Positions 38,012-46,484 of a stretch of 64,000 nt of DNA are shown in pieces (the first letter of the stretch is position 1; each line of letters starts with the position of its first letter). The DNA comes from Hoeflea_A sp965249925 (GTDB lineage Bacteria > Pseudomonadota > Alphaproteobacteria > Rhizobiales > Rhizobiaceae): contig OZ252260.1 of NCBI GenBank assembly GCA_965249925.1, positions 7,130,001 through 7,194,000 of the forward strand, written 5' to 3'. Position numbers and translations under genes: made by a program. The notes beneath the pieces are model-generated. The model saw nothing but the letters and a program-made list of their open reading frames with translations. It was not told the origin of the DNA and made no database searches.

Positions 38012-38025
38012 TGTAAGCGCTTACA
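38012..38025. promoter_or_regulatory. LacI-type operator B
   Basis: TGTAAGCGCTTACA, a perfect 14-bp palindrome whose centre is 22 bp (about two helical turns) from operator A. It lies 34 bp before the first gene of the TRAP operon. Confidence 0.8.
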
Positions 38026-38058
38026 CTGCAATCGGGTACAGCAAGGGAAAGCGAACGC

Positions 38059-38280
38059 ATGCGCCAAGCGAGCAATGTGGCACTGCTCTTAGCCGGAGGC
38101 GTTTTTTTGGTCTTCATCATTAACGTCATCGTCGGGTCAATCGAAGGATTCGGATTCCTTTCCGATGTTTCGGAGATGCTCACATTGTTTCTTGCCTGCG
38201 TCCTGTTCGTGATTGCTGTCCTTGCGCGGGAACGGTCGGAGGAGTTGACCGCCGTCCCGCAGAAGGAACGCGACAATTAG
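38059..38280 (+). CDS. Small two-helix membrane protein
   Basis: A 73-residue protein with two predicted membrane helices (VALLLAGGVFLVFIINVIV and MLTLFLACVLFVIAVLA) and a charged tail (RERSEELTAVPQKERDN). AAGGGAAA precedes ATG 38059. It is the first gene behind the tandem LacI operators and 14 bp ahead of dctP. It could be an accessory subunit of the TRAP transporter. I do not recognise a family. Confidence 0.65.
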   Translation: MRQASNVALLLAGGVFLVFIINVIVGSIEGFGFLSDVSEMLTLFLACVLFVIAVLARERSEELTAVPQKERDN

Positions 38281-38294
38281 GGAGGAATCCGAGC

Positions 38295-39449
38295 ATGATG
38301 GACAAAAAAACCAGGCGTGAGCTTGAATCGGCTGAACGCAGGAATTTTCTGCGGCTGACCGGAAAAGGCGCCTTTACCGTCGCCATGGTCGCCGGCGCCG
38401 CCGGCACCCTGTGGTCGGACGAGGCGGTCGCCCAGACCGCTAAAGAGGAAAAGCAGCGCCAGGACGCCGCCGATCATGTGATGACAATCGCAACCGCTTA
38501 TGTGCTCGGTGCCTCACGCAGCTATCCGATCATGCAGCTCGATTTCAAGGAGAACATCCAGAACGCCACCAATGGTAAGATTTATGTCAAGCTGGCCCCC
38601 GGCGGCCAACTCGGCGCCGGTGGCGCACTGGCACAGAAAGTACAGGGCGGCACGATTCAGGCAGCGCAGCATTCGCTGTCGAATTTCGCGCCCTTTGCTC
38701 CGGTCGTAGACCTGATCAACCTGCCCTATTTTTGCGGCGCCAATCAGCGTTTCGTGAACCTGGTGTCGTCAAACGCCTGGCAAAGCGAAGTCCACCCCAA
38801 AATTGAGGAACGCGGTTTCAAGGCGCTGTTCTACGTCGTGATCGACCCCCGTGTCGTCGCAGTGCGCAAGGGCGGCGAAGGTGCGGTCATGACTCCGTCT
38901 GATCTGGACGGCGTCAAGTTCCGGGTCCCGGGTTCGAAGATGCTGCAACAGTATTATCGCATGGTCGGCGCCAACCCGACCCCGGTCGCCTGGGGCGAAA
39001 CGCCCTCGGCGATCAAGCAGGGTGTCGCCGACGCCCTGGACCCGGCGGTCGGCGCGCTGTACGTGTTCGGCTTCAAGGACATTTTGAGCCATGTGACCTT
39101 TACTCGCGCGGTTCCGGACAGTCAGGTCTATTCCTGCAACCTCGAATGGTTCAATTCGATGCCAGCCGACGTTCAGGACGGCATCATCTTCGCCTCCGAT
39201 ATTACCTCGCAACAGAACCTGGCGAAGGTTCCCGCTGCCCGTGCCTACGCCATGGCCGAGCTCGCCAACGCCGGTGTCGAGTTCCACTCGCTCAGCGACG
39301 ATCAGCTTGCACAGTGGCAGGAGGCCGGCGGCTACCAGCGTAGTGAATGGGACAGCTTCAAGACGGAACTGGCCGGTTCGATGGACGCCTTCTCGAAACT
39401 CGAGGAAGCTACCAACACGATGGGTCGTTACTACGTCCACGACGCCTGA
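38295..39449 (+). CDS. TRAP transporter substrate-binding protein (DctP family)
   Basis: Periplasmic solute receptor of 384 residues. The N-terminus contains RRNFLRLTGKGAF, a twin-arginine-like export signal, followed by a hydrophobic stretch and AVAQT. The DctP fold is shown by GQLGAGGALAQKVQGGTIQ and by KFRVPGSKMLQQYYRM, whose conserved Arg normally binds the substrate acid group. A GGAGGAA site precedes the start. Followed by a stem-loop and then dctQ and dctM. A sulfonate (dihydroxypropanesulfonate, HpsK role) or a hydroxy acid is the likely ligand by context. Confidence 0.9.
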   Translation: MMDKKTRRELESAERRNFLRLTGKGAFTVAMVAGAAGTLWSDEAVAQTAKEEKQRQDAADHVMTIATAYVLGASRSYPIMQLDFKENIQNATNGKIYVKLAPGGQLGAGGALAQKVQGGTIQAAQHSLSNFAPFAPVVDLINLPYFCGANQRFVNLVSSNAWQSEVHPKIEERGFKALFYVVIDPRVVAVRKGGEGAVMTPSDLDGVKFRVPGSKMLQQYYRMVGANPTPVAWGETPSAIKQGVADALDPAVGALYVFGFKDILSHVTFTRAVPDSQVYSCNLEWFNSMPADVQDGIIFASDITSQQNLAKVPAARAYAMAELANAGVEFHSLSDDQLAQWQEAGGYQRSEWDSFKTELAGSMDAFSKLEEATNTMGRYYVHDA

Positions 39450-39460
39450 TCGCATGTGAG

Positions 39461-39495
39461 ACGCGGCCGGGTGCCTTCCTCGCGCCCGGTCGCGT
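39461..39495 (+). other. Intercistronic stem-loop after dctP
   Basis: A 13-bp stem (39461-39473 with 39483-39495, two G-U pairs) around a 9-base loop in the 133-bp gap between dctP and dctQ. It lacks a T-tract and probably helps keep the receptor mRNA abundant relative to the membrane subunits. Confidence 0.5.
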
Positions 39496-39582
39496 GAACG
39501 AACAATCCACGGCGCCGACCGTACACGCCTGGCGTGTGCGACAAGTCCCTGCCCGGCATAGCCAGCGGCAAGAGGAGCGATC

Positions 39583-40098
39583 ATGTCCCGAATTCTGCAC
39601 ATACTCGACAAAAACATCGAGCGGTGGGCCCTGCTCGTCTTTTATACGATGCTGGTGGCGACGATGGCGATCGAGGTCATACGCCGGGAGGTTCTGGCCA
39701 ACTCCTCCATCTGGGGTGAGGAGATCGTGCGCTATTCCTTCATCTACCTTGCCTGGATCGGTGCCGCCTCGGCCGTCAAGTCGCGCGGCCACATCCGCAT
39801 TGACGTTCTGTTCCATTACGTGTCACCGCGCGGCAAGGCGCTTCTCTACATGCTCGGCGATATCGTCATGTTTGTGATCGCCCTGTTTGCCCTCTACTGG
39901 TCCTTCGAAACCGTCGCAGTGTCCTGGAGATTCGGTTCGGTCAGCCACGGACTGCGGGTGTCGATGGTCTGGTTCCTGATGGCGGTCCCCATCGGTTTCA
40001 GCCTTATGGCCTTTCGCCTGATCCAGTCCTTTCTGCGTGACCTTTCCGACTTCAGGACCGGGCGACCGGTCTTCGAAGGCGAACGCATGTTCGATTGA
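39583..40098 (+). CDS. TRAP transporter small permease subunit (DctQ family)
   Basis: Membrane protein of 171 residues with four predicted helices. Family features include VIRREVLANSSIWGEEIVRYSFIYLAWIG and a SRGHIRIDVLFHY loop. It forms the permease complex with DctM. GAGGAG precedes the ATG. Ten bases separate it from the dctM start. Confidence 0.9.
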   Translation: MSRILHILDKNIERWALLVFYTMLVATMAIEVIRREVLANSSIWGEEIVRYSFIYLAWIGAASAVKSRGHIRIDVLFHYVSPRGKALLYMLGDIVMFVIALFALYWSFETVAVSWRFGSVSHGLRVSMVWFLMAVPIGFSLMAFRLIQSFLRDLSDFRTGRPVFEGERMFD

Positions 40099-40108
40099 GG
40101 GCGACGAT

Positions 40109-41440
40109 ATGCTTTGGCAACACCTTCAGGAACAGACGGTCGAACTGGGCTGGGACTTCTACGGACCGGTCCTGATCTTTGTGCTTTTCTGCGCGTTGGG
40201 AATACCGGTATGGGCGGCGATCGGATCCGCGGCAATCGTCATGCTGATCTGGTCCGAAGTGCTTCCGCTGTCGTTGCTCGGCGAATCGCTTTTCGACGGC
40301 ATTGACGCCTTCGCCCTGACCGCCGTTCCACTGTTCATCCTCACCGGCGACGTCCTGGTCCGCACCGGACTGAGCCGCAAGTTCCTCGACGTCGCGGAAG
40401 CCCTGACCTGCTGGACCAGGGGTGGTTTCGGATCGGCCACTGTTCTGGTGTGTGGCATGTTTTCCGCCATTTCCGGCTCGGATGCCGCCGGTGCCGCCGC
40501 TGTCGGGCGCATGACCATCAACAGGCTGTTGGAGTCCGGATATCCACGTCCCTATGCCTGCGCCCTGGTCGCCGCCGGCGCCTGCACCGGCATCCTGATA
40601 CCGCCGTCCATCGCTTACATCATCATCGGTCTCGTTCTCGGCATCTCCGCCTCCACCCTGTTCCAGGCGGCTCTGATACCGGGCTTGCTCATCCTGATCT
40701 CCATCCTTGTCACCAACATCGTGGTGAACCGCATCTACGCCTATGAGGCTGGCGGCGCGATTTCCGTGAACGAATGGCTTGCCAATATCGGCCACGCTTT
40801 GAAACAGGGCTGGTACGCGTTCCTGGTGCCGGGGATCATTTTCTACGGCATCTTCTCAGGTCGTCTGACACCGACGGAAGCGGGCGCGACCGCCGTCGTC
40901 GTCACCATCGTGATGGGATTCATTCTCGGCACGCTGAAGCTGTCCGATTTTCCTTCGATGCTGGTCAGCTCGGCGAAGGTCAACGGCGTTATTCTGCCGA
41001 TCATCGCCTTCTCGCTGCCGCTTGCCCAGACGCTGGCGGCTCTGGGTGTTCCTCAGGGTTTCGTGTTCGCGGTCACCTCCCTGACCGATAATCCGCAGAT
41101 CCTCATCCTGCTGATGATCGTGATATTGATCGCCGCCGGTTGCGTCATGGAAACAACGCCGAACATTGTCATCCTGGCGCCGATCCTGAAGCCTCTGGCC
41201 GATCAGATCGGAATGAACGAGATCCAGTTCTGTGTGATGATGATCACCTCGCTGGGTGTCGGCTTCATTACCCCGCCCCTTGGCCTGAACCTCTTTGTCG
41301 TATCCGGGTTGACAGGCGAGTCCATATTGCGCATCGCCAACCGGGCAGTACCGTTTGTCTTCTTCATGTTGATAGTCGTTCTGCTGATCGCCTATATCCC
41401 AAGCATCTCGACGAGTTTGTTGCCCGACATTTATCGCTAG
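40109..41440 (+). CDS. TRAP transporter large permease subunit (DctM family)
   Basis: Multi-spanning permease of 443 residues that couples substrate uptake to the sodium gradient. Recognisable by FDGIDAFALTAVPLFILTGD, GSDAAGAAAVGRMTI and the C-terminal MITSLGVGFITPPLGLNLFV. Start ATG 40109 is the one behind the GAGGG site; an in-frame upstream version would overlap dctQ. Followed after 9 bp by the HisD-like dehydrogenase. Confidence 0.93.
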   Translation: MLWQHLQEQTVELGWDFYGPVLIFVLFCALGIPVWAAIGSAAIVMLIWSEVLPLSLLGESLFDGIDAFALTAVPLFILTGDVLVRTGLSRKFLDVAEALTCWTRGGFGSATVLVCGMFSAISGSDAAGAAAVGRMTINRLLESGYPRPYACALVAAGACTGILIPPSIAYIIIGLVLGISASTLFQAALIPGLLILISILVTNIVVNRIYAYEAGGAISVNEWLANIGHALKQGWYAFLVPGIIFYGIFSGRLTPTEAGATAVVVTIVMGFILGTLKLSDFPSMLVSSAKVNGVILPIIAFSLPLAQTLAALGVPQGFVFAVTSLTDNPQILILLMIVILIAAGCVMETTPNIVILAPILKPLADQIGMNEIQFCVMMITSLGVGFITPPLGLNLFVVSGLTGESILRIANRAVPFVFFMLIVVLLIAYIPSISTSLLPDIYR

Positions 41441-41449
41441 GAGAACGCA

Positions 41450-42757
41450 ATGCCCCGCGAATACCTGAAACAGGCGGTCAAAACCGCGCAAAGCGACGCG
41501 GTCGACGTGCGGGAGACAGTTCAGGCGATCCTGGACGAGATCGAAGCTGGCGGCGACGTCGCCGCGCAACGCTATGCTGAAAAATTCGACCGTTACAAAG
41601 GCAATCTGGTTCTGACACGCGACGAAATCAGCGCAGCCGCCGCGGCCATTCCGCAGCGCCTCAAGGACGATATTCGCTTCGCGCACGACAATGTACGGCA
41701 TTTCGCGGAGGCGCAGAAAGAAACCCTGCGGGACATTGAAATCGAGGTGGTGCCGGGCCTGATCGCTGGCCAGAAGAGCATCCCGTGCCGATCCGCCGGC
41801 TGTTACGTACCGGGCGGGCGCTACAGCCATGTCGCGTCGGCAATCATGACCGTGTCCACCGCCAAGGTCGCCGGCTGCGAGCACATCACAGTCTGTTCGC
41901 CGCCGCGACCGGAAACCGGGGTCAACCCGGCGATCATCTACACGGCGGATCTTTGCGGCGCCGACAGCATTCTCGCCCTGGGTGGTGTCCAGGGTGTCGC
42001 GGCCATGGCTTTCGGTCTGTTCGGCCAACCGCAGTCAGACATCCTCGTCGGCCCCGGCAACCAATTTGTAGCCGAAGCCAAGCGCATCCTGTTTGGTCGC
42101 GTTGGCATCGATATGTTCGCCGGGCCGACAGATAGTTTGATTCTGGCGGATCAAACCGCCGATCCGGAAGTGGTGGCAGCCGATCTCGTCGGCCAAGCAG
42201 AGCATGGCTACAACTCGCCGGTATGGCTGATCACCGACGATCGCTCGCTTGCCGAACGGGTTATGGATCTTGTTCCGCGGTTGATCAACGATTTGCCGGA
42301 CCTGAACCGCGCCAATGCCGAGGCCGCCTGGCGGGACTACGCGGAAGTGATCCTGTGTTCCGACCGCGAGGAGATGGCGGCGACGTCGGATGACTACGCC
42401 CCCGAGCACCTGACCGTACAGGCGGACGACCTCGACTGGTGGCTGGGTCGGCTGAAGTGCTACGGATCGTTGTTCCTGGGCGAAGAAACGACCGTCGCGT
42501 TCGGCGACAAGGCCTCGGGCACCAACCATGTGCTGCCGACCTCCGGCGCAGCCCGCTATACGGGCGGTCTTTCCGTCCACAAATACATGAAAATCGTCAC
42601 CTGGCAGCGCGCCACCCGCGATGGCGCCAGACCGGTTGCCGAAGCCACCGCTCGCATATCGCGACTGGAGGGCATGGAAGGCCACGCGCGCAGCGCCGAT
42701 ATCCGACTGCACAAGTATTTTCCGGACGAGACGTTTGACCTGACCGCTGACGAGTGA
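41450..42757 (+). CDS. hpsN: HisD-like zinc dehydrogenase, probable sulfopropanediol 3-dehydrogenase
   Basis: Histidinol-dehydrogenase-family enzyme of 435 residues. Zinc and catalytic motifs are kept: GQAEHGYNSP (Gln/His ligands), DYAPEHL (Glu-His pair), GTNHVLPT and EGMEGHARS. It is not a histidine biosynthesis gene: it sits in a TRAP/SDR/alcohol dehydrogenase operon and has LFLGEETTVAFGDKASG, as I recall from HpsN proteins. HpsN oxidises dihydroxypropane-1-sulfonate (DHPS) to sulfolactate in two NAD steps. The substrate call is inference; another vicinal diol acid is possible. Confidence 0.75.
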   Translation: MPREYLKQAVKTAQSDAVDVRETVQAILDEIEAGGDVAAQRYAEKFDRYKGNLVLTRDEISAAAAAIPQRLKDDIRFAHDNVRHFAEAQKETLRDIEIEVVPGLIAGQKSIPCRSAGCYVPGGRYSHVASAIMTVSTAKVAGCEHITVCSPPRPETGVNPAIIYTADLCGADSILALGGVQGVAAMAFGLFGQPQSDILVGPGNQFVAEAKRILFGRVGIDMFAGPTDSLILADQTADPEVVAADLVGQAEHGYNSPVWLITDDRSLAERVMDLVPRLINDLPDLNRANAEAAWRDYAEVILCSDREEMAATSDDYAPEHLTVQADDLDWWLGRLKCYGSLFLGEETTVAFGDKASGTNHVLPTSGAARYTGGLSVHKYMKIVTWQRATRDGARPVAEATARISRLEGMEGHARSADIRLHKYFPDETFDLTADE

Positions 42758-43518
42758 TGGGTATGACGGCGCATCTGTTTTCGTTGCAAGGACGAACCGC
42801 TTGCGTCACGGGCGCTAGCTCAGGGCTGGGCCGCCGCGCGGCCAGTGTGCTGGCGCACGCCGGGGCGAATGTCATCGCGATCGCTCGGCGCTCCGTCGCG
42901 CTCGAGCAGTGGCGGGATGAAACACCGGGTAAGACTGCGGCAATCGTATTCGATTTGACCGACCGTGACGGTCTCGCCGACCTTGCTCTGCGCATTGCCG
43001 ATCCGTTCGGACCGCCAGACATTGTGATCCATGCGGCGGGGATAAACACACGCGAACCGGCCGACGAGGTAACCTTTGAGGGCTGGGATACGACGCTCGC
43101 CCTGAATCTGGCGGCGCCGCTTTTTCTCAGCCGCTTGCTGGTCCCGGCAATGAAGCAGCGTCGTTGGGGGCGCATCGTCAATTTCGCATCGCTGCAGACC
43201 TATCGGGCTTTTCCCGGCGGCGTGTCCTACGGCGCTTCAAAGGGCGCCATCGGACAACTGACCCGGTCGATGGCGGAAAACTGGTCGCCCCACGGCATCA
43301 ATGTCAACGCCATCGGTCCGGGCTTCATCCGCACCGAACTGACAGCGGCGGTTTTCGGCGATCGGCAGCGCGCGCAGCGCAATGCGGAACAGACCTGCAT
43401 CGGCCGCAACGGCGAGCCGGAAGACCTCGACGGGCCGCTGCTTTTTCTGTGCTCGGATGCATCGGCTTATGTCACCGGTCAGATCCTGATGGTGGACGGG
43501 GGTTTTACCGCCAAATGA
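42757..43518 (+). CDS. SDR-family dehydrogenase (possible HpsO)
   Basis: Short-chain dehydrogenase of 253 residues. Cofactor motif TGASSGLGRRAAS, HAAGIN, and catalytic Ser ... YGASK (SYGASKGAIG). The ATG overlaps the stop of the HisD-like gene (TGATG); a second ATG two codons on is also possible. DHPS loci contain one SDR and one zinc alcohol dehydrogenase thought to interconvert DHPS enantiomers through the 2-keto form. The same pair occurs here in the same order. Confidence 0.82.
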   Translation: MGMTAHLFSLQGRTACVTGASSGLGRRAASVLAHAGANVIAIARRSVALEQWRDETPGKTAAIVFDLTDRDGLADLALRIADPFGPPDIVIHAAGINTREPADEVTFEGWDTTLALNLAAPLFLSRLLVPAMKQRRWGRIVNFASLQTYRAFPGGVSYGASKGAIGQLTRSMAENWSPHGINVNAIGPGFIRTELTAAVFGDRQRAQRNAEQTCIGRNGEPEDLDGPLLFLCSDASAYVTGQILMVDGGFTAK

Positions 43519-44501
43519 AAGCGCTCGTTTATACCGGTCCGCAGGCGCTGAGCTTTCAGGATGTCGCGCAACCGCTACACGGCGCGCAAGGAACCGTCGT
43601 CCGTACCCACTGCGTCGGAATCTGCGGGTCGGACATGCACGCCTATTTGGGGCATGACGAACGCCGGCCGGCACCCCTCATACTGGGCCATGAAGCGGCC
43701 GGAATCGTCGAGAGCGGACCGCTTGCGGGAGACCGGGTGACGGTCAACCCACTGGTGACATGCGGCTCGTGCCCGGCCTGTGTCAGTGGCAAGGACAATC
43801 TCTGTCCGGATCGGCAGATTATTTCGATGCCGCCAAGGGAAGGCGCGTTCGCCGAGCGGTTCCTGATTCCGGAAAATAACATGGTCGTTGTCCCGGACGA
43901 TGTGCCCCTCGAGAAGGCGGCGCTGGCGGAACCCATTGCTTGTGGATGGCATGCCGTGCGGCTTGGCCTTGACGCACTCAACCAACAGGTCGACGGCGCC
44001 TCAGCCTTGGTGATCGGCGGCGGTGCGATTGGTCTTGGCGCGGCGCTCGCGTCAGCCGCACAGGGCATAGGCGACATCACCATGGTCGAACCGAACGCGC
44101 TGCGCCGCGGCTATCTGGAGCGCCGGTGCGGTCAGCGTGTCGTTGAGCCGGAGAACGTCGAAACAGGGTTCGATCTGGTCGTCGACGCCGTCGGCTACGC
44201 CGTCACCCGCGCCCAGGCTTCGGCGTGCGTACGCCCCGGCGGCGTGATCACGCATATCGGACTGGGCCAGGCGGAAGGCGGGCTGGATATCCGGCGCATG
44301 ACGCTGCAGGAAATCACCTTCATCGGAACCTACACCTATACGGCGGAGGACTTTCGCCAAACCGCCCGCGCGATCTTCGAGAACCGCCTTGGACCGCTCG
44401 ACTGGACAGAAACCCGGTCACTCTCTGACGGAGCGCAGGCATTCAACGACATCCGCAATGGATCGGTCGAAGCACCAAAAATACTGCTAACTCCGAATTG
44501 A
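43515..44501 (+). CDS. Zinc-dependent alcohol dehydrogenase (possible HpsP)
   Basis: Medium-chain dehydrogenase of 328 residues. Catalytic zinc motifs GICGSDMHAYLGHDE and LGHEAAG, a structural zinc Cys cluster CGSCPACVSGKDNLC, and the NAD fold ALVIGGGAIGLGAAL. It starts in the stop of the SDR gene (ATGA) and is the last gene of the operon, 18 bp from a convergent GntR gene. Likely partner of the SDR in oxidising or epimerising the TRAP substrate. Confidence 0.87.
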   Translation: MKALVYTGPQALSFQDVAQPLHGAQGTVVRTHCVGICGSDMHAYLGHDERRPAPLILGHEAAGIVESGPLAGDRVTVNPLVTCGSCPACVSGKDNLCPDRQIISMPPREGAFAERFLIPENNMVVVPDDVPLEKAALAEPIACGWHAVRLGLDALNQQVDGASALVIGGGAIGLGAALASAAQGIGDITMVEPNALRRGYLERRCGQRVVEPENVETGFDLVVDAVGYAVTRAQASACVRPGGVITHIGLGQAEGGLDIRRMTLQEITFIGTYTYTAEDFRQTARAIFENRLGPLDWTETRSLSDGAQAFNDIRNGSVEAPKILLTPN

Positions 44502-44523
44502 ACGGGCCGAACGAAACGTTCAA
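44498..44523. terminator. Possible bidirectional terminator hairpin
   Basis: TTGAACG pairs with CGTTCAA around a 12-base loop between the convergent alcohol dehydrogenase and GntR genes, overlapping both stop codons. The stem is only 7 bp and T-tracts are poor, so this is weak. Confidence 0.3.
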
Positions 44524-45239
44524 ATCTCCAGCTTGAACTCGGCCATGTTCCGGCGGCTGATGTAACCGATGACGCGCCGGTGTAACTCATTTGCGTGTTC
44601 GTGCGCCAGCCGCTCGGCCAGATCGGCATCCTGCTTTTCGATAGCCGAGATGATCCTGTCGTGAGCGTCGCCAAGTTCAGGCGGCAGCCGGCCGTTGCGC
44701 GGCCGAAAACAGAACTGCAGCGTGCGGCGGCCCTCATCGAGGATACGGCGGTTCATATCGGCGAAAATGCGGTTACCGCTCGCATCGCCGATCGCCGCGT
44801 GGAACTCGCGGTTGCTGAGGATCATCGCCAAGGCGTCGTTGCGCGCGTGGCTTTCCCGGAACGTCTCCTGTTGCGCCCGGATCTTGACGAGGTCGGCCTC
44901 GGTGCGGTGTTCGGCGGCAAGCCGGGTCACCACGCGCTGGATCAGATCCAGTGCGTCGACATATTTCGGAAACTCCTCGAAGTTCAGCGGCGCGACAATC
45001 GTGCCCTTGTTGGGCAGGGTCTTGACCAGTTGTTCGGTCCCCAGCCGGACCAGTGCTTCGCGGATAGGCGAACGTGACACATCGAAACGCCGGGCGAGAC
45101 TCGCCTCGTCGATCAGCTGCCCCGGCTCCAGCTCCAGTGTCAGGATATCGTTGCGCATGCGTTCAAAAACGCTGAGCGCGCCAAATCCCCGACGGCGCCG
45201 CGCGCTGGACGATGCCGTATCGGTTATCGCGGTTTGCAT
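44520..45239 (-). CDS. GntR-family regulator, FadR subfamily
   Basis: Regulator of 239 residues with an N-terminal wHTH (DEASLARRFDVSRSPIREAL) and a C-terminal all-helical FCD domain whose metal-binding His residues are seen in NREFHAAIG and HEHANELHRR. ATG 45239 is chosen over TTG two codons upstream. It converges on the TRAP/dehydrogenase operon and is the nearest regulator to it besides LacI. It could alternatively control the amino-sugar genes to its right, which have their own GntR. Confidence 0.85.
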   Translation of the reverse strand: MQTAITDTASSSARRRRGFGALSVFERMRNDILTLELEPGQLIDEASLARRFDVSRSPIREALVRLGTEQLVKTLPNKGTIVAPLNFEEFPKYVDALDLIQRVVTRLAAEHRTEADLVKIRAQQETFRESHARNDALAMILSNREFHAAIGDASGNRIFADMNRRILDEGRRTLQFCFRPRNGRLPPELGDAHDRIISAIEKQDADLAERLAHEHANELHRRVIGYISRRNMAEFKLEI

Positions 45240-45290
45240 AGACAAGTTCCCGTCCCCCGGGGGCTCTGTTGACGGATTCGAAGCCGAACG

Positions 45291-46484
45291 TCAAGGCGAC
45301 GGTGCTTGGGATCGGGTCGCTTTGTCGGTCCGATGGACGTTTTTTCCGCCGATCCAGACCTGTCTCACCTCAAGCTCTTCCGATAGATGAACCATATCGG
45401 CCCGGCTTCCGGATTGCAGGCAGCCGCGATCGCCGACCATTCCCATGGCTTCCGAAGGATAGAGCGACGCCATGCGCAACGCCTCATCCAATGGAAGACC
45501 GACAGCATCCAGCAGCACACGAATGGAGGACATCATATCGATGTCGGCGCCGGCCAAGGTGCCGTCTTCAAGCGTCAGCCTCCCGGCGGCGCGCCGGATC
45601 AGCCGGTCGTTGAGCTTGAAGGCCTCGATGTCGCTGCCGACGGTCGACATGGCGTCGGTAACCAGGAACAGGCGCCCCGGTCCCTGCTTGGCCCGCAGCG
45701 CGATGCCCATTGCGGCCGGGTGGACATGAAAACCGTCGGCGATCAGTCCGACGTAGACGGTCGGATTGTGAAGCGCGGCGCCGACGACACCCGGCTCTCG
45801 ATGGGTCAACGGGCTCATCGCGTTGAAGAGATGCGTGACCATGCGAGCACCGGCATCGAGCATTGCCGAGGCCTCGGCGATGCCGGCGTCGCTGTGCCCG
45901 AGACTGACCCTGACGCCAGCTGCCGCCAGTCGCTTTACCTGCTCTGAAGTGACAGCTTCCGGCGCCATGGTGACAAGCAGGTGGCGCACCGAGGCAAGCG
46001 CTTCAATAAGGATAGCGATATCCTCGTCGGATGCGGTGCGCACCAGGGCCGCATCGTGCGCGCCCCGCTTGGCCGTCGACAGGTGCGGCCCTTCAAGGTG
46101 CAGGCCCGCATAACCCGGAACACCGGCATCCATTGCCGCGGCGGCGGCGGTGATGGCGCGCTGCGTCGTCTCCGGGGTGTCGGTAATCAGCGTTGGCAGC
46201 AGAGCCGTCGTGCCGAAGGCGGCATGGGCACGGCAAATGCGTTCGATGGTCTGCAGCGACGGATCGTCGTTGAGCAATACGCCACCGCCACCGTTGACCT
46301 GAAGATCGACGAAACCAGGCACCAGGCATCCCTTCTGCAGCTCGGTCAGTTGCACCGCGTTCGGCAAAGCGGCAGCCGGCGCTATATCGGTCACCCGGCC
46401 ATCTTCAATCACCACCGCACGCTCGGCATGCCAGCCATAGCCGTCGAAGATCCTTGGCGCGGTGATCGCTGAAAGCTGCGTCAT
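45291..46484 (-). CDS. nagA: N-acetylglucosamine-6-phosphate deacetylase
   Basis: Amidohydrolase-superfamily enzyme of 397 residues removing acetate from GlcNAc-6-phosphate. Motifs: VPGFVDLQVNGGGG, LHLEGPHLS (metal Glu), LGHSDAG and THLFNAMSPL (metal His), LVTDAMS (catalytic Asp). The ATG overlaps the preceding SIS gene stop (ATGA). Last gene of the coupled leftward kinase-regulator-isomerase-nagA operon. Confidence 0.95.
   Translation of the reverse strand: MTQLSAITAPRIFDGYGWHAERAVVIEDGRVTDIAPAAALPNAVQLTELQKGCLVPGFVDLQVNGGGGVLLNDDPSLQTIERICRAHAAFGTTALLPTLITDTPETTQRAITAAAAAMDAGVPGYAGLHLEGPHLSTAKRGAHDAALVRTASDEDIAILIEALASVRHLLVTMAPEAVTSEQVKRLAAAGVRVSLGHSDAGIAEASAMLDAGARMVTHLFNAMSPLTHREPGVVGAALHNPTVYVGLIADGFHVHPAAMGIALRAKQGPGRLFLVTDAMSTVGSDIEAFKLNDRLIRRAAGRLTLEDGTLAGADIDMMSSIRVLLDAVGLPLDEALRMASLYPSEAMGMVGDRGCLQSGSRADMVHLSEELEVRQVWIGGKNVHRTDKATRSQAPSP

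Noticed and set aside
40856..42028. 390-codon minus-strand frame opposite dctM and the HisD-like gene
   Set aside because: Spans the junction of two real genes and is rich in His/Asp/Gln, typical of an antisense frame.
41450..42757. Histidinol dehydrogenase for histidine biosynthesis
   Set aside because: The family is right, but the gene sits in a TRAP/SDR/ADH operon without other his genes; catabolic HpsN-like role preferred.
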